Shown: positions 1 to 10,320 of the stretch, one piece after another | Position numbering within the stretch: position 1 is the first letter of the stretch | Layout of the letters: the number at the start of each line of letters is the position of its first letter | From: Adiantum capillus-veneris | Taxonomy: Eukaryota > Streptophyta > Polypodiopsida > Polypodiales > Pteridaceae | Length of the DNA stretch: 60,000 nt | Assembly: GCA_014529385.2 (NCBI GenBank) | Contig: CM043970.1 | Coordinates: 62,981,496 to 63,041,495, forward strand | Reading direction: 5' to 3' | Made by a program: the position numbers and the translations under genes | The notes under the pieces: generated by a model | The model's input: the letters and a program-made list of their open reading frames with translations, nothing else | Told to the model about the DNA's origin: nothing | The model's database searches: none

Positions 1-149
1 GGGCTTGTGTGGCCTTATCTTTTGATGATAATGACAAAGTGGTCAAGCTCATGGGTACCAAAAACGCGGGTATGATTTTTGGAAAAAAATTAAAAAATTT
101 TAAAAAAATATTTTTTTTTGAAAAAAAAGTTGGACGTTTTTCTTTCTGA

Positions 150-158
150 TATAAATAG
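150..158 (+). promoter_or_regulatory. TATA box of gypsy-1 5' LTR
   Basis: TATAAATAG, conserved in the 3' LTR at 4471-4479. It lies about 280 bp upstream of the ATG at 429, which would place the U3/R border near 180-190. Confidence 0.7.
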
Positions 159-428
159 AGCATCCATGCTCACACTTTAGACATAGAGATTGCCTCTATA
201 GCGCTCACGAAGTGCTGCCACTTCTCTTAGAGAGAAGGCGTCCACAAACCACTAAGAGAGCAAAAACTCTAGTGGACTAATAAGAAATTAGATGTAGAAC
301 AACAACACTAAGTGTGAATCCGAGTTGGCGAAGGTTCAAATTACAGACTCTGTTTGGAAACAAGAGATTACTAGGGAAATTGACCAATTTAAAGTTCTAA
401 GTGTATAACATAAGTGTAGTACAAAAAA

Positions 429-551
429 ATGGCTCCAAAGCGTGCTCGAACCCAAGGCGCTAATGATCATGAAGCCGGTACAAGTAACAGTGAAACTCCT
501 ACGGAACATGCTATGTCTCCACCAATCGGACCAATCGGAGCTATGGTACAG
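429..551 (+). CDS. gag: candidate first Gag exon inside the LTR
   Basis: A 41-codon exon starts at ATG 429 (MAPKRARTQGAN...) and runs to ...MVQ at 551. It is followed at once by GGTTAGT, a good plant 5' splice site. The next strong acceptor is CACAG at 1088. Joining 551 to 1089 keeps the reading frame (both phase 0) and feeds directly into the Gag ORF, which has no ATG near its own start. The same exon and donor are present in the 3' LTR (4750-4872) with a few amino-acid differences. The peptide is hydrophilic and matches no domain I know. The exon model is inference; without splicing the ORF would stop at 621-623. Confidence 0.5.
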
Positions 552-791
552 GTTAGTATTGCAGTTTCAAGTTATGTATCATTGCATATGCGAGACCATA
601 AGAATATATTATTTACCTTATGAAAAGAAAACAAGGACCGAAACCACGGGGCTTAACCCTAAGAAACTCGTCATATGTTTGACAAGTAGGAAAGATTGTC
701 TGGTTAAACTGGTTGCTATAGGAAAGAATGTTTGTCCAAAACCTTCGGTATGGTTTCTCTCAAGTCTCTCTACTTATTAGCGCTGGTATTA

Positions 792-965
792 TGTGGCAGT
801 TGTCGAGGCGTGAGATGACGCCCAGGATGGCACCGCTGATGCTGTGGTGGGAGTACACCCAGATTAGCCCAGCTGGATATTGCGGTTTTGTTTTGTCGTG
901 GCGTGAGGATGACGCCCAGATTGGCACCGTTGTTGCTGTGACGGGAGTACGTCCAGATTAGCACA
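792..965 (+). repeat. diverged direct duplication within gypsy-1 LTR
   Basis: Two ~70 bp blocks (about 797-866 and 897-965) share GGCGTGAG-ATGACGCCCAG, GGCACCG and GGGAGTAC-CCAGATTAGC. The duplication is also present in the 3' LTR (about 5118-5286), so it predates this insertion. It lies within the proposed intron. Confidence 0.7.
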
Positions 966-1080
966 ACGAGTACTTGTCGAGCGGTACGGGACGCTCATGA
1001 GGACAAGGGTTTTTATAAATAATGTATATACCGATCAGACATAATATCGCCAGTAGAGATTCTTGAGTGAACCTAATCCA

Positions 1081-1094
1081 AGGCACAGAGTGCG
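1081..1094 (+). other. degenerate primer-binding site of gypsy-1
   Basis: AGGCACAGAGTGC directly after the LTR resembles TGGTATCAGAGC, the complement of initiator-Met tRNA, with one gap and a few changes. Its position fits a PBS. In the splice model it falls at the end of the intron. Confidence 0.4.
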
Positions 1095-2030
1095 GTGTAC
1101 ACATCTCTTCAAGAGAAAAAACTACTTCTCAAGCAAGCTAAACTTTCCTCTTTCAAAGGGGAAGGAGCCCTAGTTGAGCGCGATGCAGAAGTATGGCTCG
1201 AAGAGATGGAGGATTATTTTGCTGCTGCTGGTACTACTCCCGATAACCAGGCAATGTTGGCTATGTTTCGTCTCACGGGGGATGCCAAGCTTTGGTGGAA
1301 ACAACACTCCAAAGATAATCAAGTAGCTCAAAACACTCAAACTTGGGAAGACATTAAGTATGCTGTCAAAGGACGTTATCTTCCACCTGCACACGAATCC
1401 CTTAAGATGAATGAATTCTTCAACTTACGTCAGTTTCATCTTACAGTGGAAGAATACTACTCCAAATTTGTAACTCTTAGGCGCTATGCTCCGCCAATGA
1501 CCGCAGATCAACAAGTAGCCCGTTTCTGCCAAGGGCTAAATTCTCCTTTAAATACTCGTCTAGAAGCCATGAGGCCTGTAAATTTGCAAGATGCTCTTTT
1601 AAGAGCTAAACCCTTAGCTAAAGAGATGTCAAACTCTCAAAGGGTACGAAATGGAAATTTAAGGAATGCTGGAAGGAGAGGACGGTCTATGATGTGGAAC
1701 CAAAGGCAAGTTCACCCCGTTCACCAAACTCATCCAATAGTTGCAGCTTCAGCAAATGGAACTCAAAATGAAGATCTTAGATGCTATGAATGCAACGAGC
1801 TAGGACATTTCAGGAATGAATGTCCTAGGCGAGTCTCCGCAACAAATACACCTAATCGAGCTAGAGGACAAGGACAAATAATAAATCGTGGAGGAAGAAA
1901 TGGAGGACGAGGTCGAGGGCGCGGAATGGCTGCCAGAGTCAATGCTATCATAGGAGAACCAACATTGGGAGAAGAACAAGAGGAAAGAGCAACTCTACAT
2001 GCTGCAATTGATAACCCAAGAGTGCATTAG
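1089..2030 (+). CDS. gag: Gag polyprotein, main exon, running into a deletion junction
   Basis: Structural protein of the retrotransposon particle. The Gag core is recognisable from the region with W-LEEMEDYF and the downstream LWW motif through the FCQGL motif. A single CCHC zinc knuckle (CYECNELGHFRNEC) lies at about 1774-1815, followed by an Arg/Gly-rich RNA-binding tail. The ORF has no ATG at its start: the open frame enters from GTG/AGT codons near 1089, which fits splicing from the LTR exon at 429-551. After the tail it enters the usual linker before protease, then stops at 2028-2030 a few codons past the deletion that removed protease and RT. Reasonably intact as a Gag. Confidence 0.8.
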   Translation, partial: SAVYTSLQEKKLLLKQAKLSSFKGEGALVERDAEVWLEEMEDYFAAAGTTPDNQAMLAMFRLTGDAKLWWKQHSKDNQVAQNTQTWEDIKYAVKGRYLPPAHESLKMNEFFNLRQFHLTVEEYYSKFVTLRRYAPPMTADQQVARFCQGLNSPLNTRLEAMRPVNLQDALLRAKPLAKEMSNSQRVRNGNLRNAGRRGRSMMWNQRQVHPVHQTHPIVAASANGTQNEDLRCYECNELGHFRNECPRRVSATNTPNRARGQGQIINRGGRNGGRGRGRGMAARVNAIIGEPTLGEEQEERATLHAAIDNPRVH

Positions 2031-2701
2031 GAGGAGTCCTTACTCAAGAAGGAAGGCCTGTAGCTTATACTTCTCGGAAGATTAGGATTCATGAAGTGAA
2101 TTATGCTACACATGATTTAGAATTGCTAGCAATTATTCATGCTCTCAAGCTATGGAGACATTATCTATTGGGACGCAAATTCCAGTTGGTAACAGATCAA
2201 AAGAGTCTTAAGTGGATTTTTACCCAACCTAACCTTAACATGAGACAGAGGAGATGGATAGAGATCATGCACGAATATGATTTTGATATTAAATTTAGAC
2301 CAGGTAAGGATAATGTTGTGGCAGATGTCCTAAGCCGTAAAGCTTTTGTGGGGGCAATTTCCATGGCTAACAACCCTATTCTAGACAAGGTCTTGGATGC
2401 TGCTATCAGAGATACAGATTACCAGATGCTTGCTAGTATCCTACGTGAAGAGAGGGTATCATCAAATCAGCCTAAACCTCTACATTACTCCTTAGAAGAT
2501 GGGAAAATTTACTATAGGAATCGATTATGCATACCTAAGGATTCTACCCTAAGGAATGCTATCCTATATGAAGCACACGATGGCCCAACTTCAGGACATC
2601 CAGGTTATGCCAAAACCATCAATGCAATTCGCAGAAGTTACTATTGGCAAGGTATGAAGGGTGATGTCCTTCGCTATGTCAAGCAGTGTTTGTCTTGTTA
2701 A
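2022..2701 (+). pseudogene. pol: RNase H C-terminal part and integrase zinc-binding domain (pol fragment)
   Basis: From 2022 the frame reads into the middle of a Ty3-type RNase H (GGVLTQEGRPVAYTSRK, then THDLELLAIIHALKLWRHYL and VTDQKSLKWIF), followed by the linker and the HHCC zinc-binding domain of integrase (EAHDG, SGHPG, CLSC). The front of RNase H, with its first catalytic Asp, and all of RT are absent. A TAA at 2699-2701 interrupts the frame right after the second zinc-ligand Cys; the same frame continues into the integrase core at 2726, and a single C-to-T change of a Gln codon would explain it. Non-functional. Confidence 0.88.
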
Positions 2702-3823
2702 AGGATTAAGACAAAGAGACTAAAGATGCCACGTAAATTACATCCTTTAGATATTCCCCAAATGAAATGGGAATGTATTAGCATGGACTTTATCACCGGG
2801 TTTCCTTCTGTCCAAGCTGGCTATGATTCAATCATGGTCATAGTCGACTTGCTTACTAAAGTGGCTCACTTAATCCCAGTCAAGACAACCTTTACAGCTT
2901 CAGATATTGCTCGTCTATTTGTGAAAGAGGTTTTCAGAATTCATGGTTTACCCAAGAGGATTGTTAGTGGTCGTGATGCCAAGTTTACTTCAAAGTTTTG
3001 GGTATCATTGTTTCAAGCTATTGGAACCCAGTTATGTTTTAGTACTGCTTATCATCCTCAAACTGATGGCCAAACTGAAAGAGTTAATCAAGTAATTGAA
3101 GACATCCTCAGAGCCTACTGCAATAGAGAACCTCGCAAGTGGATTCAATACCTACCCTTGGTAGAGTATGCATACAATTCCTCTACTCATAGAAGTATTG
3201 GAATGACACCTTTTAATGCTCTTTATGGTCAAGAATGTTTATCACCTCTTAACGTTTCTGACCCCACTATAAGGGTAGAAGCCTCAAAGAAAATGCTTGA
3301 AGAAATGGAAGCTCAAACCAAAGCTATTCGAAAGGATATTCAAGCGGCTCAAGATCGACAAAAGAAGTACGCCGACTTAAAAAGATCTGATCGGATTTTC
3401 AAAGAAGGTGACAAAGTTTTCTTACGAGTAAAACCCAAAAAGAGCAATCTATCTCTCGGAAGGTATAAGAAGCTTAGCTACCGATATTGTGCACCTTACG
3501 AAATAATCAAGGTTGTAAGCGATCAAGCTTATAGACTAAAACTCTCTTCTCATCTCAAAGTGCATGATGTATTTCATGTAAGTCTGTTAAAACCTTATGT
3601 ATATAACCCTGACCATGTCCTTGATGATGAGCAAATCATTTTACCTGCTCAAGATGTTCTACAACTCCAACCTGATACTATCCTAGAAACTCGAGAGAGA
3701 AAGTTTAGGAATAGATCCATCAAAGAACATCTTATCTTATGGAAGGATTTCCCTATAAAAGATGCTACTTGGGAAGATGAGACATCCCTTCTTAAGGATT
3801 ACCCTTCACTGTTCTTGAGATGA
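2702..3823 (+). pseudogene. pol: integrase catalytic core and C-terminal chromodomain
   Basis: Same frame as the upstream zinc-binding domain, 365 residues from 2726. The rve core starts with the first catalytic Asp in SMDFITGFP; the Glu is in TDGQTERVNQ. The second Asp, normally in VSDRD, is replaced: the sequence reads VSGRDAKF (near 2964), so the DDE triad is broken. The GPF-like module (KLSYRYCAPYEIIKVV; DVFHVSLLKPY) and a chromodomain (HLILWKDFPIKDATWEDE, residues ~330-360) follow. The chromodomain places it among plant chromoviruses. The stop at 3821-3823 lies ~30 bp before the PPT. Confidence 0.88.
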
Positions 3824-3839
3824 GGGCATCTCAAATTCT

Positions 3840-3852
3840 AAGTTGGGGAGAT
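3840..3852 (+). other. polypurine tract of gypsy-1
   Basis: AAGTTGGGGAGAT immediately precedes the TGTAAGGTC start of the 3' LTR. This is the usual arrangement in plant chromoviruses and the plus-strand priming site. Confidence 0.8.
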
Positions 3853-5401
3853 TGTAAGGTCTCTACTTTCAAATTGCACACAAGTTCTATTACGCATTTG
3901 TATTTTTTTGAACCATCACTCCTTATTTAAGATATTCGAATTCAAATTATGAATCGTAGGTTGAGAAAACCTAGAAATTAAAATTTACGCTACAAAATTC
4001 TGACATGTTTAGCTATATGAATCACTAACTAATTTATTGCAAGACTTATTTATTGATTGTAGAATTTTCTTTTACTACTGTACAGTTAATATAAGACTGT
4101 AAAGTTTAACTTAAAAATGTAAAGTAAATTAGCATTAAGGAAATAAATAAAATAATTATAAAGACAAAAGAATACACAGGGATGACAAATGAAGGCACAC
4201 GGATCACATAGGAGGGGACAAAGTGCGACACACTGTCACATGAAAAAGGAGAGGCTACTCTTGACTAATCTTAATGAGGGGGGGCTTGTGTGGCCTCATC
4301 TTTTGATGATAATGACAAAGTGGTCAAGCTCATGGGTACCACATGGGTACCAAAAACGCGGATATGATTTTTGGAAAAAAATAAAAAAATAAAATAAAAA
4401 ATATTTTTTTATTAAAAAAAATTTAAAAAAATATTTTTTTGAAAAAAAAGTTGGACGTTTTTCTTTCTGCTATAAATAGAGCATCCATGCTCACACTTTA
4501 GACATAGAGATTGCCTCTATAGCGCTCACGAAGTGCTGCCACTTCTCTTACAGAGAAGGCGTCCACAAACCACTAAGAGAGCAAAAACTCTAGTGGACTA
4601 ATAAGAAATTAGATGTAGAACAACAACACTAAGTGTGAATCCGAGTTGGCGAAGGTTCAAATTACAGACTCTTTTTGGAAACAAGAGATTACTAGGGAAA
4701 TTGACCAATTTAAAGTTCTAAGTGTATAACATAAGTGTAGTACAAAAAAATGGCTCCAAAGTGTGCTCGAACCCAAGGCGCTAATGATCCTGAAGCCGGT
4801 ACAAGTAACGGTGGAACTCCTACGGAACATGCTATGTCTCCACCAATCGGACCAATCGAAGCTATGGTACAGGTTAGTATTGCAGTTTCAAGTTATGTAT
4901 CATTGCATATGCGAGACCATAAGAATATATTATTTACCTTATGAAAAGAAAACACGGACCGAAACCACGGGGCTTAACCCCAAGAAACTCGTCATATGTT
5001 TGACAAGTAGAAAAGATTGTCTGGTTAAACTGGTTGCTATAGGAAAGAATGTTTGTCCAAAACCTTCGGTATGGTTTCTCTCAAATCTCTCTACTTATTA
5101 GCACTGGTATTATGTGGCAGTTGCCGAGGCGTGAGATGACGCCCAGGATGGCACCGCTGATGCTGTGGTGGGAGTACACCCAGATTAGCCCAGCTGGATA
5201 CTGCGGTTTTGTTTTGCCGTGGCGTGAGGATGATGCCCAGATTGGCACCGTTGTTGCTGTGACGAGAGTACGTCTAGATTAGCACAACGAGTACTTGTTG
5301 AGCGGTATGGGACGCTCATGAGGACAAGGGTTTTTATAAATAATGTATATACCGATCAGACATAATAGCGCCAGTAGAGATTCTTGAGTGAACCTAATCC
5401 A
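3853..5401 (+). repeat. 3' LTR of gypsy-1
   Basis: Starts TGTAAGG after the PPT and ends AATCCA at 5401, about 1549 bp. From 4281 on it matches the 5' copy. The A/T-rich stretch at 4375-4450 has expanded relative to the other copy, and GGTACCACAT is duplicated at ~4337. It carries a TATA box at 4471-4479 and the exon-like ORF at 4750-4872. Confidence 0.88.
4471..4479 (+). promoter_or_regulatory. TATA box of gypsy-1 3' LTR
   Basis: TATAAATAG, the counterpart of the box at 150-158. It could start read-out transcription into the flank. Confidence 0.65.
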
Positions 5402-6325
5402 AGGGTTGTTGGTTTAAAATTGGACGACTTCTTGTTTGACTATTGTTTGTAATACTGTTTGAAGGGCTGTTTTAACGAGCCAGTATCATAAATAAAGTAA
5501 AGGAATATGTATGTTTAAACAGTGTGGTAGTAATTAGATAACAAAAGAAGGGTGAGTGTGGTGTGGAAAGTGGGAGAATGATACCCCGACGGTATCATTT
5601 TATGGACGGGTGGACCCGATGAGTCGGATAACTTTCCAACGCTAGGATTTTTTTTTTTAGTCATAAATCTTAAAAGAGACAAACCTTGGCGGCTGTGCTT
5701 TTGAAACCTGGAGAAAAAAGCGCACAGGTTGGTCACTCTAAGATTTATACTTTTAGGTATGATTGATTATAGATAGTTTTTAGATAGGGTTATGGTGGTC
5801 ACGCTCCGCCATAGCGAGATAGGACAAATCCTTCACTAACGGTTCATGCCCGTGGCTACGTAGTAGCTAAGGCAATGTCCGTTGGTTTTTCTTTATCAGG
5901 ATTGGAGACCTATCAAAGGTACTCCGCTCCTCTCAAAAAGGGGCAGGGACCTCACATATTGCCACTATAGGCCCTTGTGGATATGATTTTGGCTTGATTT
6001 AGCAGTCTCCATCATTTTCAAGACGCGGTTTGAAAGAGCTCTTTCTGAGGAGGCTACTCGTGTCTGCAAAGCCTTCCATGGGGGTTGTTGCATGAGGTTT
6101 TTTGAAGCCGAGCATTGGGGGCCATGTTACCCAGTGTGAGGTCGATTAGGTTGTTGGAGATCCCATCTCTGCTTTGCAGTAGGGTATGCATAGAATGGTA
6201 TAGGTGCTTTGACACCATGTTCGTAGTACATGCTAGTTGATACCCTTTCAACACTCTTTTACAGTTTATGCATTGTTTTTTGCTGAGTTTTGCTTGAGAT
6301 TTTGATCTCTCTACAAAGGAGACTC
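5402..6325. other. unassigned flank
   Basis: 924 bp between gypsy-1 and the G2 solo LTR. I see no convincing coding frame, domain or RNA gene, only short chance ORFs on both strands. Confidence 0.4.
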
Positions 6326-6466
6326 TGTCATGAAATCTAATATCCACCTATCCTGAATGATTTTCTCATATAAACTGATCATTGATGTGGGAAAATGAAT
6401 GGGAACAAAAGTCAGAATATAGATATTTTCTTTTATATCTATCTCAGCATGGGACCAAAGGGAGAG

Positions 6467-6645
6467 TGTTTGGGTAAAGTCCCATGTGGCCAGTTAGGGA
6501 CGTTTGGCCTAACCATTATGACATAATAGAATAAGGGGGCTCACATATTGAGAGTGAGTTTCAACCCCTGCAAACACAAGTCTCCTCTTCTCCTCTCTTC
6601 TCCATTGTTGCACACAGTCACACACGCTCCTGCTCGTGCACTTCA
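6467..6645 (+). repeat. 5' LTR of copia-1
   Basis: 179 bp, TGTTTGGGTAAAG to GCACTTCA, matching the 3' LTR with several substitutions and indels. The ATAGAATAAGGGGGCTCACA block is identical in both. Confidence 0.85.
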
Positions 6646-6647
6646 AC

Positions 6648-6659
6648 TGGTGTTAGAGC
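6648..6659 (+). other. primer-binding site of copia-1
   Basis: TGGTGTTAGAGC, two bases after the LTR, is a slightly mutated form of TGGTATCAGAGC (initiator-Met tRNA). Confidence 0.75.
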
Positions 6660-8201
6660 TCATGGCAATTGCGAAGAGCACGACGACATTGTGACGGAGA
6701 TTGCGGTGAAGCTATGATTTTTTTAGCACTGTTTTGCAGCAAAATTTTGGATGAGCTCAAGATCAATTTCAACTTGATTCCCATCACCTTTGCCGAAAAC
6801 GTTGTGGTCTACAACTTTCCAGTTGAAAGTTTTTCCAAATTCAGCATTGATTTTGTTGTATGTTTGGCAGACTGCCTGCACGTCTAGGGTACAAGCTGCA
6901 AATTTTTACATATCTATTTTGACTTGTAAAAACAACCCATTTCAGGTCCATTCCCACCATTCTTTACCTTTTTTTTGAGATCTATAACTTTGCAGAAGGA
7001 AGTTTCTGCAAATTTTCAACAGTTTGAGAGATATGGGATGGCCGGCTACAGAGTGTTCGAAAAGTTGAAGATTATGTATGCCTCTTGTGGTGATTTGCTA
7101 CATTTGGAGAGCTCGGATTGAGCTTTGTCATTCTCTTGTTTTGCACGTTGATGTTTTTCTTTCAATGAAGAGTTGTGGGTTGAGATTTTCAACAAATTTA
7201 TGCGCATACGTTGAGAACACTTTGTGGATATATGCATTCTTGTGGACTCTCAGGATTTGAGAGTGGATTCATCACAGGTTATGTGCATTGACGTATGCGA
7301 TTAGCAGATTTCGTGAGTGTGGTGCATGGATTTGCAGAGAGTTTTGCAAACATTTTTGGCATGATTGTGAGTTGAATTTTCAACTGATTCGGATGCTCAT
7401 TTGATACACATTTGGTGCATGCTTGATGCTCGTTTATAATGCCATGTGGATGCACATGATGTGCGCTTTTCGGCGGATGATATTCTTTACCTTGCAATGG
7501 CATATGCGGGATAATTTTCAGCTGTTATGAGCATCAATTTGTGCCATATTTTGGTTGGTTTGCATCCAAGTTTATTCTAGTATATGCCTCGCTTGTAGAG
7601 TGCGGTTGATGCACTTTGTGTTTCGGATTACAACATTGTGTTCAAGGTTTAGGAAGTTGAGACTTTGGGGAAACTCATGTATGCTTGAGTGCGGATTTTT
7701 TGCATGATTTGCTCATGGTTTTGAGCATGTTTATGGCATGTATGGTTATTATGGTTAGGTAGCCAAATATTGTCGAAACTCTACCGGATTTTTCTTGCGA
7801 GTTTATTTATTTATGCGCATGGTTTCAAGTTGTGTTTTTTATTTCATTTGGCACTCAGTGGTTGCTTTGCCACAGTGTTTTGGCATCACATTGTGAGAGT
7901 GTTTGCTCATCGGATTATGTCATTTGACATATATGTGGTAATCTCTTCAGGAGGGAGATTGTGGATGATAGTTTCATCAGTTACCACATAGTGCTCTTGG
8001 ATTAGAGCGGGGTTTTTGGCATCATTTGAGTGGTCTTGGTCACTTGTTTTGTTATATTGATCGCCATATTTGTTGACAATTCTCTTAAACAACTTATGCC
8101 AGCTTATGTTGTATTTTGATAGTGCTTGGTGTATGAGTTAGCCAAGCTTTGGCTATCGTTAGTTGATCAATTTTTGCTTGATCTTGTCACAGGTTATCGC
8201 C
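6660..8201 (+). other. long non-coding leader of copia-1
   Basis: About 1.5 kb between PBS and gag ATG with no open frame longer than ~75 codons and many ATGs. copia-2 (45642-46735) also has an unusually long leader of 1.1 kb. Confidence 0.6.
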
Positions 8202-8609
8202 ATGGATTTGGCATTTACATCATTGTCAGGGTTTGTGATTTTTCATACGAAGTTTGATGGTTCAAACTTTGAGCATTGGAAAGAAGGTATGCATGATGCA
8301 TTGACTCAGTTGGGCCAAGTGTTGCCACTACAGGGCATGGATGCTAAGCCAGAGTCTATGATTGACGATGAGTGGGAGGACTTGGACGAGCTTGCACGTT
8401 CGACGATCATGTTACACCTTGGTGAGTCTCTCTATCGCATTGGTTTGGATGCATGCACAGCTATAGAATTATGGCAAAGATTGTGCAATGCTTTTGTCAC
8501 AAACGAGTCTAGAGAGATGCCTATAGGAAAATCTTGCAAACACAAAAATGTTGTGTTTTGGCATTGTGGTCATACAAGGCATGTATATAGGCGTTGTTTC
8601 AGCGGATGA
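8202..8609 (+). pseudogene. gag: copia Gag remnant
   Basis: The ATG at 8202 opens a frame with a copia-type Gag N-terminus (KFDGSNFEHWKEGMHDAL, EWEDLDELARSTIMLHLGES), closely parallel to the copia-2 Gag. After ELWQRLCNAF (about 8493) it jumps to a damaged zinc knuckle, FWHCGHTRHVYRRC, in which the first Cys is Phe. The body of Gag between them, roughly 100 or more residues in copia-2, is deleted. The frame ends at 8607-8609. Confidence 0.85.
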
Positions 8610-8682
8610 GACAACGCAAGAGACAGCATAGGAAGGATGCTATCACTTTGGACGATGTGGGAGAAGATGTAGCGTATGTGGC

Positions 8683-9000
8683 TTGCATGACGGAGATGTC
8701 AACTTTGCTTCCATGTTTACTCTTGACTTTCTTATATCAGTTTTTGACGACACATTACCTTTGCATTGGATACTAGATGTGAGTGCTAGGTTTCACGTCA
8801 CACCGAGTTGTGAGTGGTTAAGCACATATGCTAGTGGTATGCTTGGACGTGTGTGTCTAGCTAATGGTCCAATGCATGACATAGTTGGTGCAGGAGATGT
8901 CAGACTATTGTTGCCGAGTGGTGCATCATACGTGTTGTGAGATGTACACCATGTGCCAGATTTGACACAGAGCTTAATCTCTGTGAGTCGGTTATGAGAC
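8683..9000 (+). pseudogene. copia protease remnant
   Basis: The frame containing LHWILDVSARFHVTPSCEW corresponds to the copia protease start W-I-[LI]-D-S-G-A-S-x-H, but the catalytic DSGAS reads DVSAR, so the active site is lost. GRVCLANG and, after a stop at 8938-8940, DVHHVPDLTQSLISV are the next conserved pieces. A further stop follows at 8995-8997. Confidence 0.8.
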
Positions 9001-9560
9001 AATGGATGCTAGGTAGTGCTAGAAAAGCACTATTTTAGATTGCATCTTGGACAACTAGTCATAGTGAGAGGTGCTACTGTTGGCACGTTTCATGCGATGC
9101 AAGTACGTCACATGTGAGACGGGGCACAATCTTTGTGAGTACACAACCATGCAAAGAGACGAGGCATTTGCAGATAGGTTGCATGATGCTCCAATTTGTG
9201 AGCATTTTGAGCTAGTTGTGCATATAATTGTGCAGCACGGTATGTCATTCGTGGATACGATGATGGATATGGATGGCTTGAGTGCTGAGGATTCAGCCGT
9301 GATTCAGTCATTGATGGATATGCTTAGGCCAGAGGCTGATGCGTGTGAGTTGGAGCTAGGCATTGCTCTTGCCACATAGGGTTCATGATAGACAGATGCT
9401 CTTGGTGCGCATGTGACATGCAATGGACCAAGGATGGATTCCAAGGATTAGATTCCGGGTGTTGGGGTGATTTCCATGAGTGGAGTTCTGAGCCAGATTT
9501 GATTGAGATGGTCATATTGGCGATATTGTCAGGATTGCATCAGCATTCGGGAGTCTCATG
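9001..9560 (+). other. unassigned internal part of copia-1
   Basis: Includes a 102-residue open frame at 9071-9379 with no domain I can recognise. Integrase and most of RT, which should be here, are not detectable. Confidence 0.45.
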
Positions 9561-9740
9561 TACAAGATATTGATCTCGAGATCAAAGATTGCATTTGCGG
9601 TAGGTTCATTTGTAGTGGGAGCAGTCAGCCATGCAATGACTGATATTGGCCTTGAGCATAGGGGTACTTTGCAGCGTATGGTGAGATACCTGCGAGATGG
9701 TGAGATACCTGCGAGATGTGTGAGGAGTATGGTGTAGATC
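9561..9740 (+). pseudogene. pol: copia RT/RNase H fragment
   Basis: The frame IAFAVGSFVVGAVSHAM...LQRMVRYLRDG corresponds to the conserved DIAFAVG-V-SRYMSNP...ILRYLK block between RT and RNase H, as in copia-2 near 50125-50215. A 19-bp tandem duplication (ATGGTGAGATACCTGCGAG, about 9679-9716) interrupts it. Confidence 0.7.
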
Positions 9741-9892
9741 GCTCTATACTTTCTCTAAAACTAGAGCTAGATGCACACAGATTTAGTGAGCGAGTGGGCA
9801 TTGACTGAGGTCATACTTTGTGATGGCCTTGTACAGGTTTTGTATGGTTTTCTTTTCTCTCTCATGGCCACATTGGCCTTTATGTGGGAGGT

Positions 9893-10052
9893 TGTTGGGG
9901 TAAATTCCCCCGTCCACTATACTTATTCATTATGGAGATTATAGAATAAGGGGGCTCACATATTGAGAGTGAGTTTCAGCAAGTGCAAACACAAGTCTCC
10001 TCTCTTCTCCATTGTTGCACACACTCAAACATGCTCCCGCTCACGCACTTCA
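9893..10052 (+). repeat. 3' LTR of copia-1
   Basis: 160 bp, TGTTGGGGTAAATTCCC to GCACTTCA, preceded by the purine-rich GTGGGAGGT and followed by the GAGAG target duplication. Confidence 0.88.
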
Positions 10053-10215
10053 GAGAGAAGGATACATCTCATTGAGGGTCCAAAAAGGAGATAGTCTACC
10101 AAAGAGCAATGAGCAGATAATGGAGCTTAAAAGACCTTAGGGTTACCTTGATTAAAGACCTCCAAAGGTTAGTGCTAAAAGTCTTTAGACCTAGGACCTT
10201 TAGGTACTTTAGACC

Positions 10216-10320
10216 TTAAGCAAGCTAGGCATGTGCTTGAGGTGCTTGTCGTGCTTGAGGTGCTTGTTGTGCTTAATGACTAAGGTGCTTGATGACCAAG
10301 GTGCTTGTGGTATTCAAGTC
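10216..10320 (+). repeat. minisatellite of G2 LTR (CTTGAGGTG / GACTAAGGTG units)
   Basis: Irregular tandem copies of an 11-20 bp unit built on GTGCTTGAGGTGCTTG. It is homologous in reverse orientation to the CACCTCAAGCAT arrays at about 28890-29025 and 38850-38985 in the G2-A LTRs. Confidence 0.75.

Larger units (their letters stand above)
1..1080 (+). repeat. 5' LTR of gypsy-1 (truncated by window edge)
   Basis: Matches 4281-5401 nearly end to end and ends in TCCA at 1080, just where the two copies diverge a few bases later (CAAGGCACAG here, CAAGGGTTGT at the 3' copy). It contains a TATA box, a short ORF with a splice-donor consensus, and a diverged internal duplication. The missing first ~430 bp can be inferred from the 3' copy. 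Confidence 0.88.
1..5401 (+). mobile_element. Ty3/gypsy chromovirus gypsy-1, internally deleted, 5' end outside window
   Basis: Two long direct repeats (1-1080 and 3853-5401) flank a Gag ORF, the end of RNase H, integrase and a C-terminal chromodomain, in the Ty3 order RH-IN. A polypurine tract precedes the 3' LTR. The protease and nearly all of the RT are missing: Gag runs straight into the middle of RNase H near 2022. About two dozen substitutions by eye separate the shared ~1.05 kb of the LTRs, so this is not a very recent insertion. With no RT, an in-frame stop at 2699-2701 and a changed integrase catalytic residue, it cannot move on its own. The 5' TSD lies outside the window. Confidence 0.9.
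6467..10052 (+). mobile_element. Ty1/copia element copia-1, degenerate and internally deleted
   Basis: Short LTRs at 6467-6645 and 9893-10052 begin TGTT and end CTTCA. The 5-bp duplication GAGAG lies at 6462-6466 and 10053-10057. A Met-tRNA-like PBS follows the 5' LTR and a purine-rich GTGGGAGGT precedes the 3' LTR. The internal region has a 1.5 kb non-coding leader, remnants of gag and protease, and a scrap of RT, but no integrase. It inserted into a G2 LTR. The two LTRs are visibly diverged (including a ~20 bp length difference), so this is an old copy. Confidence 0.9.

Noticed and set aside
5402-6325. tRNA or small RNA gene in the flank of gypsy-1
   Set aside because: No cloverleaf with A and B boxes found by eye.
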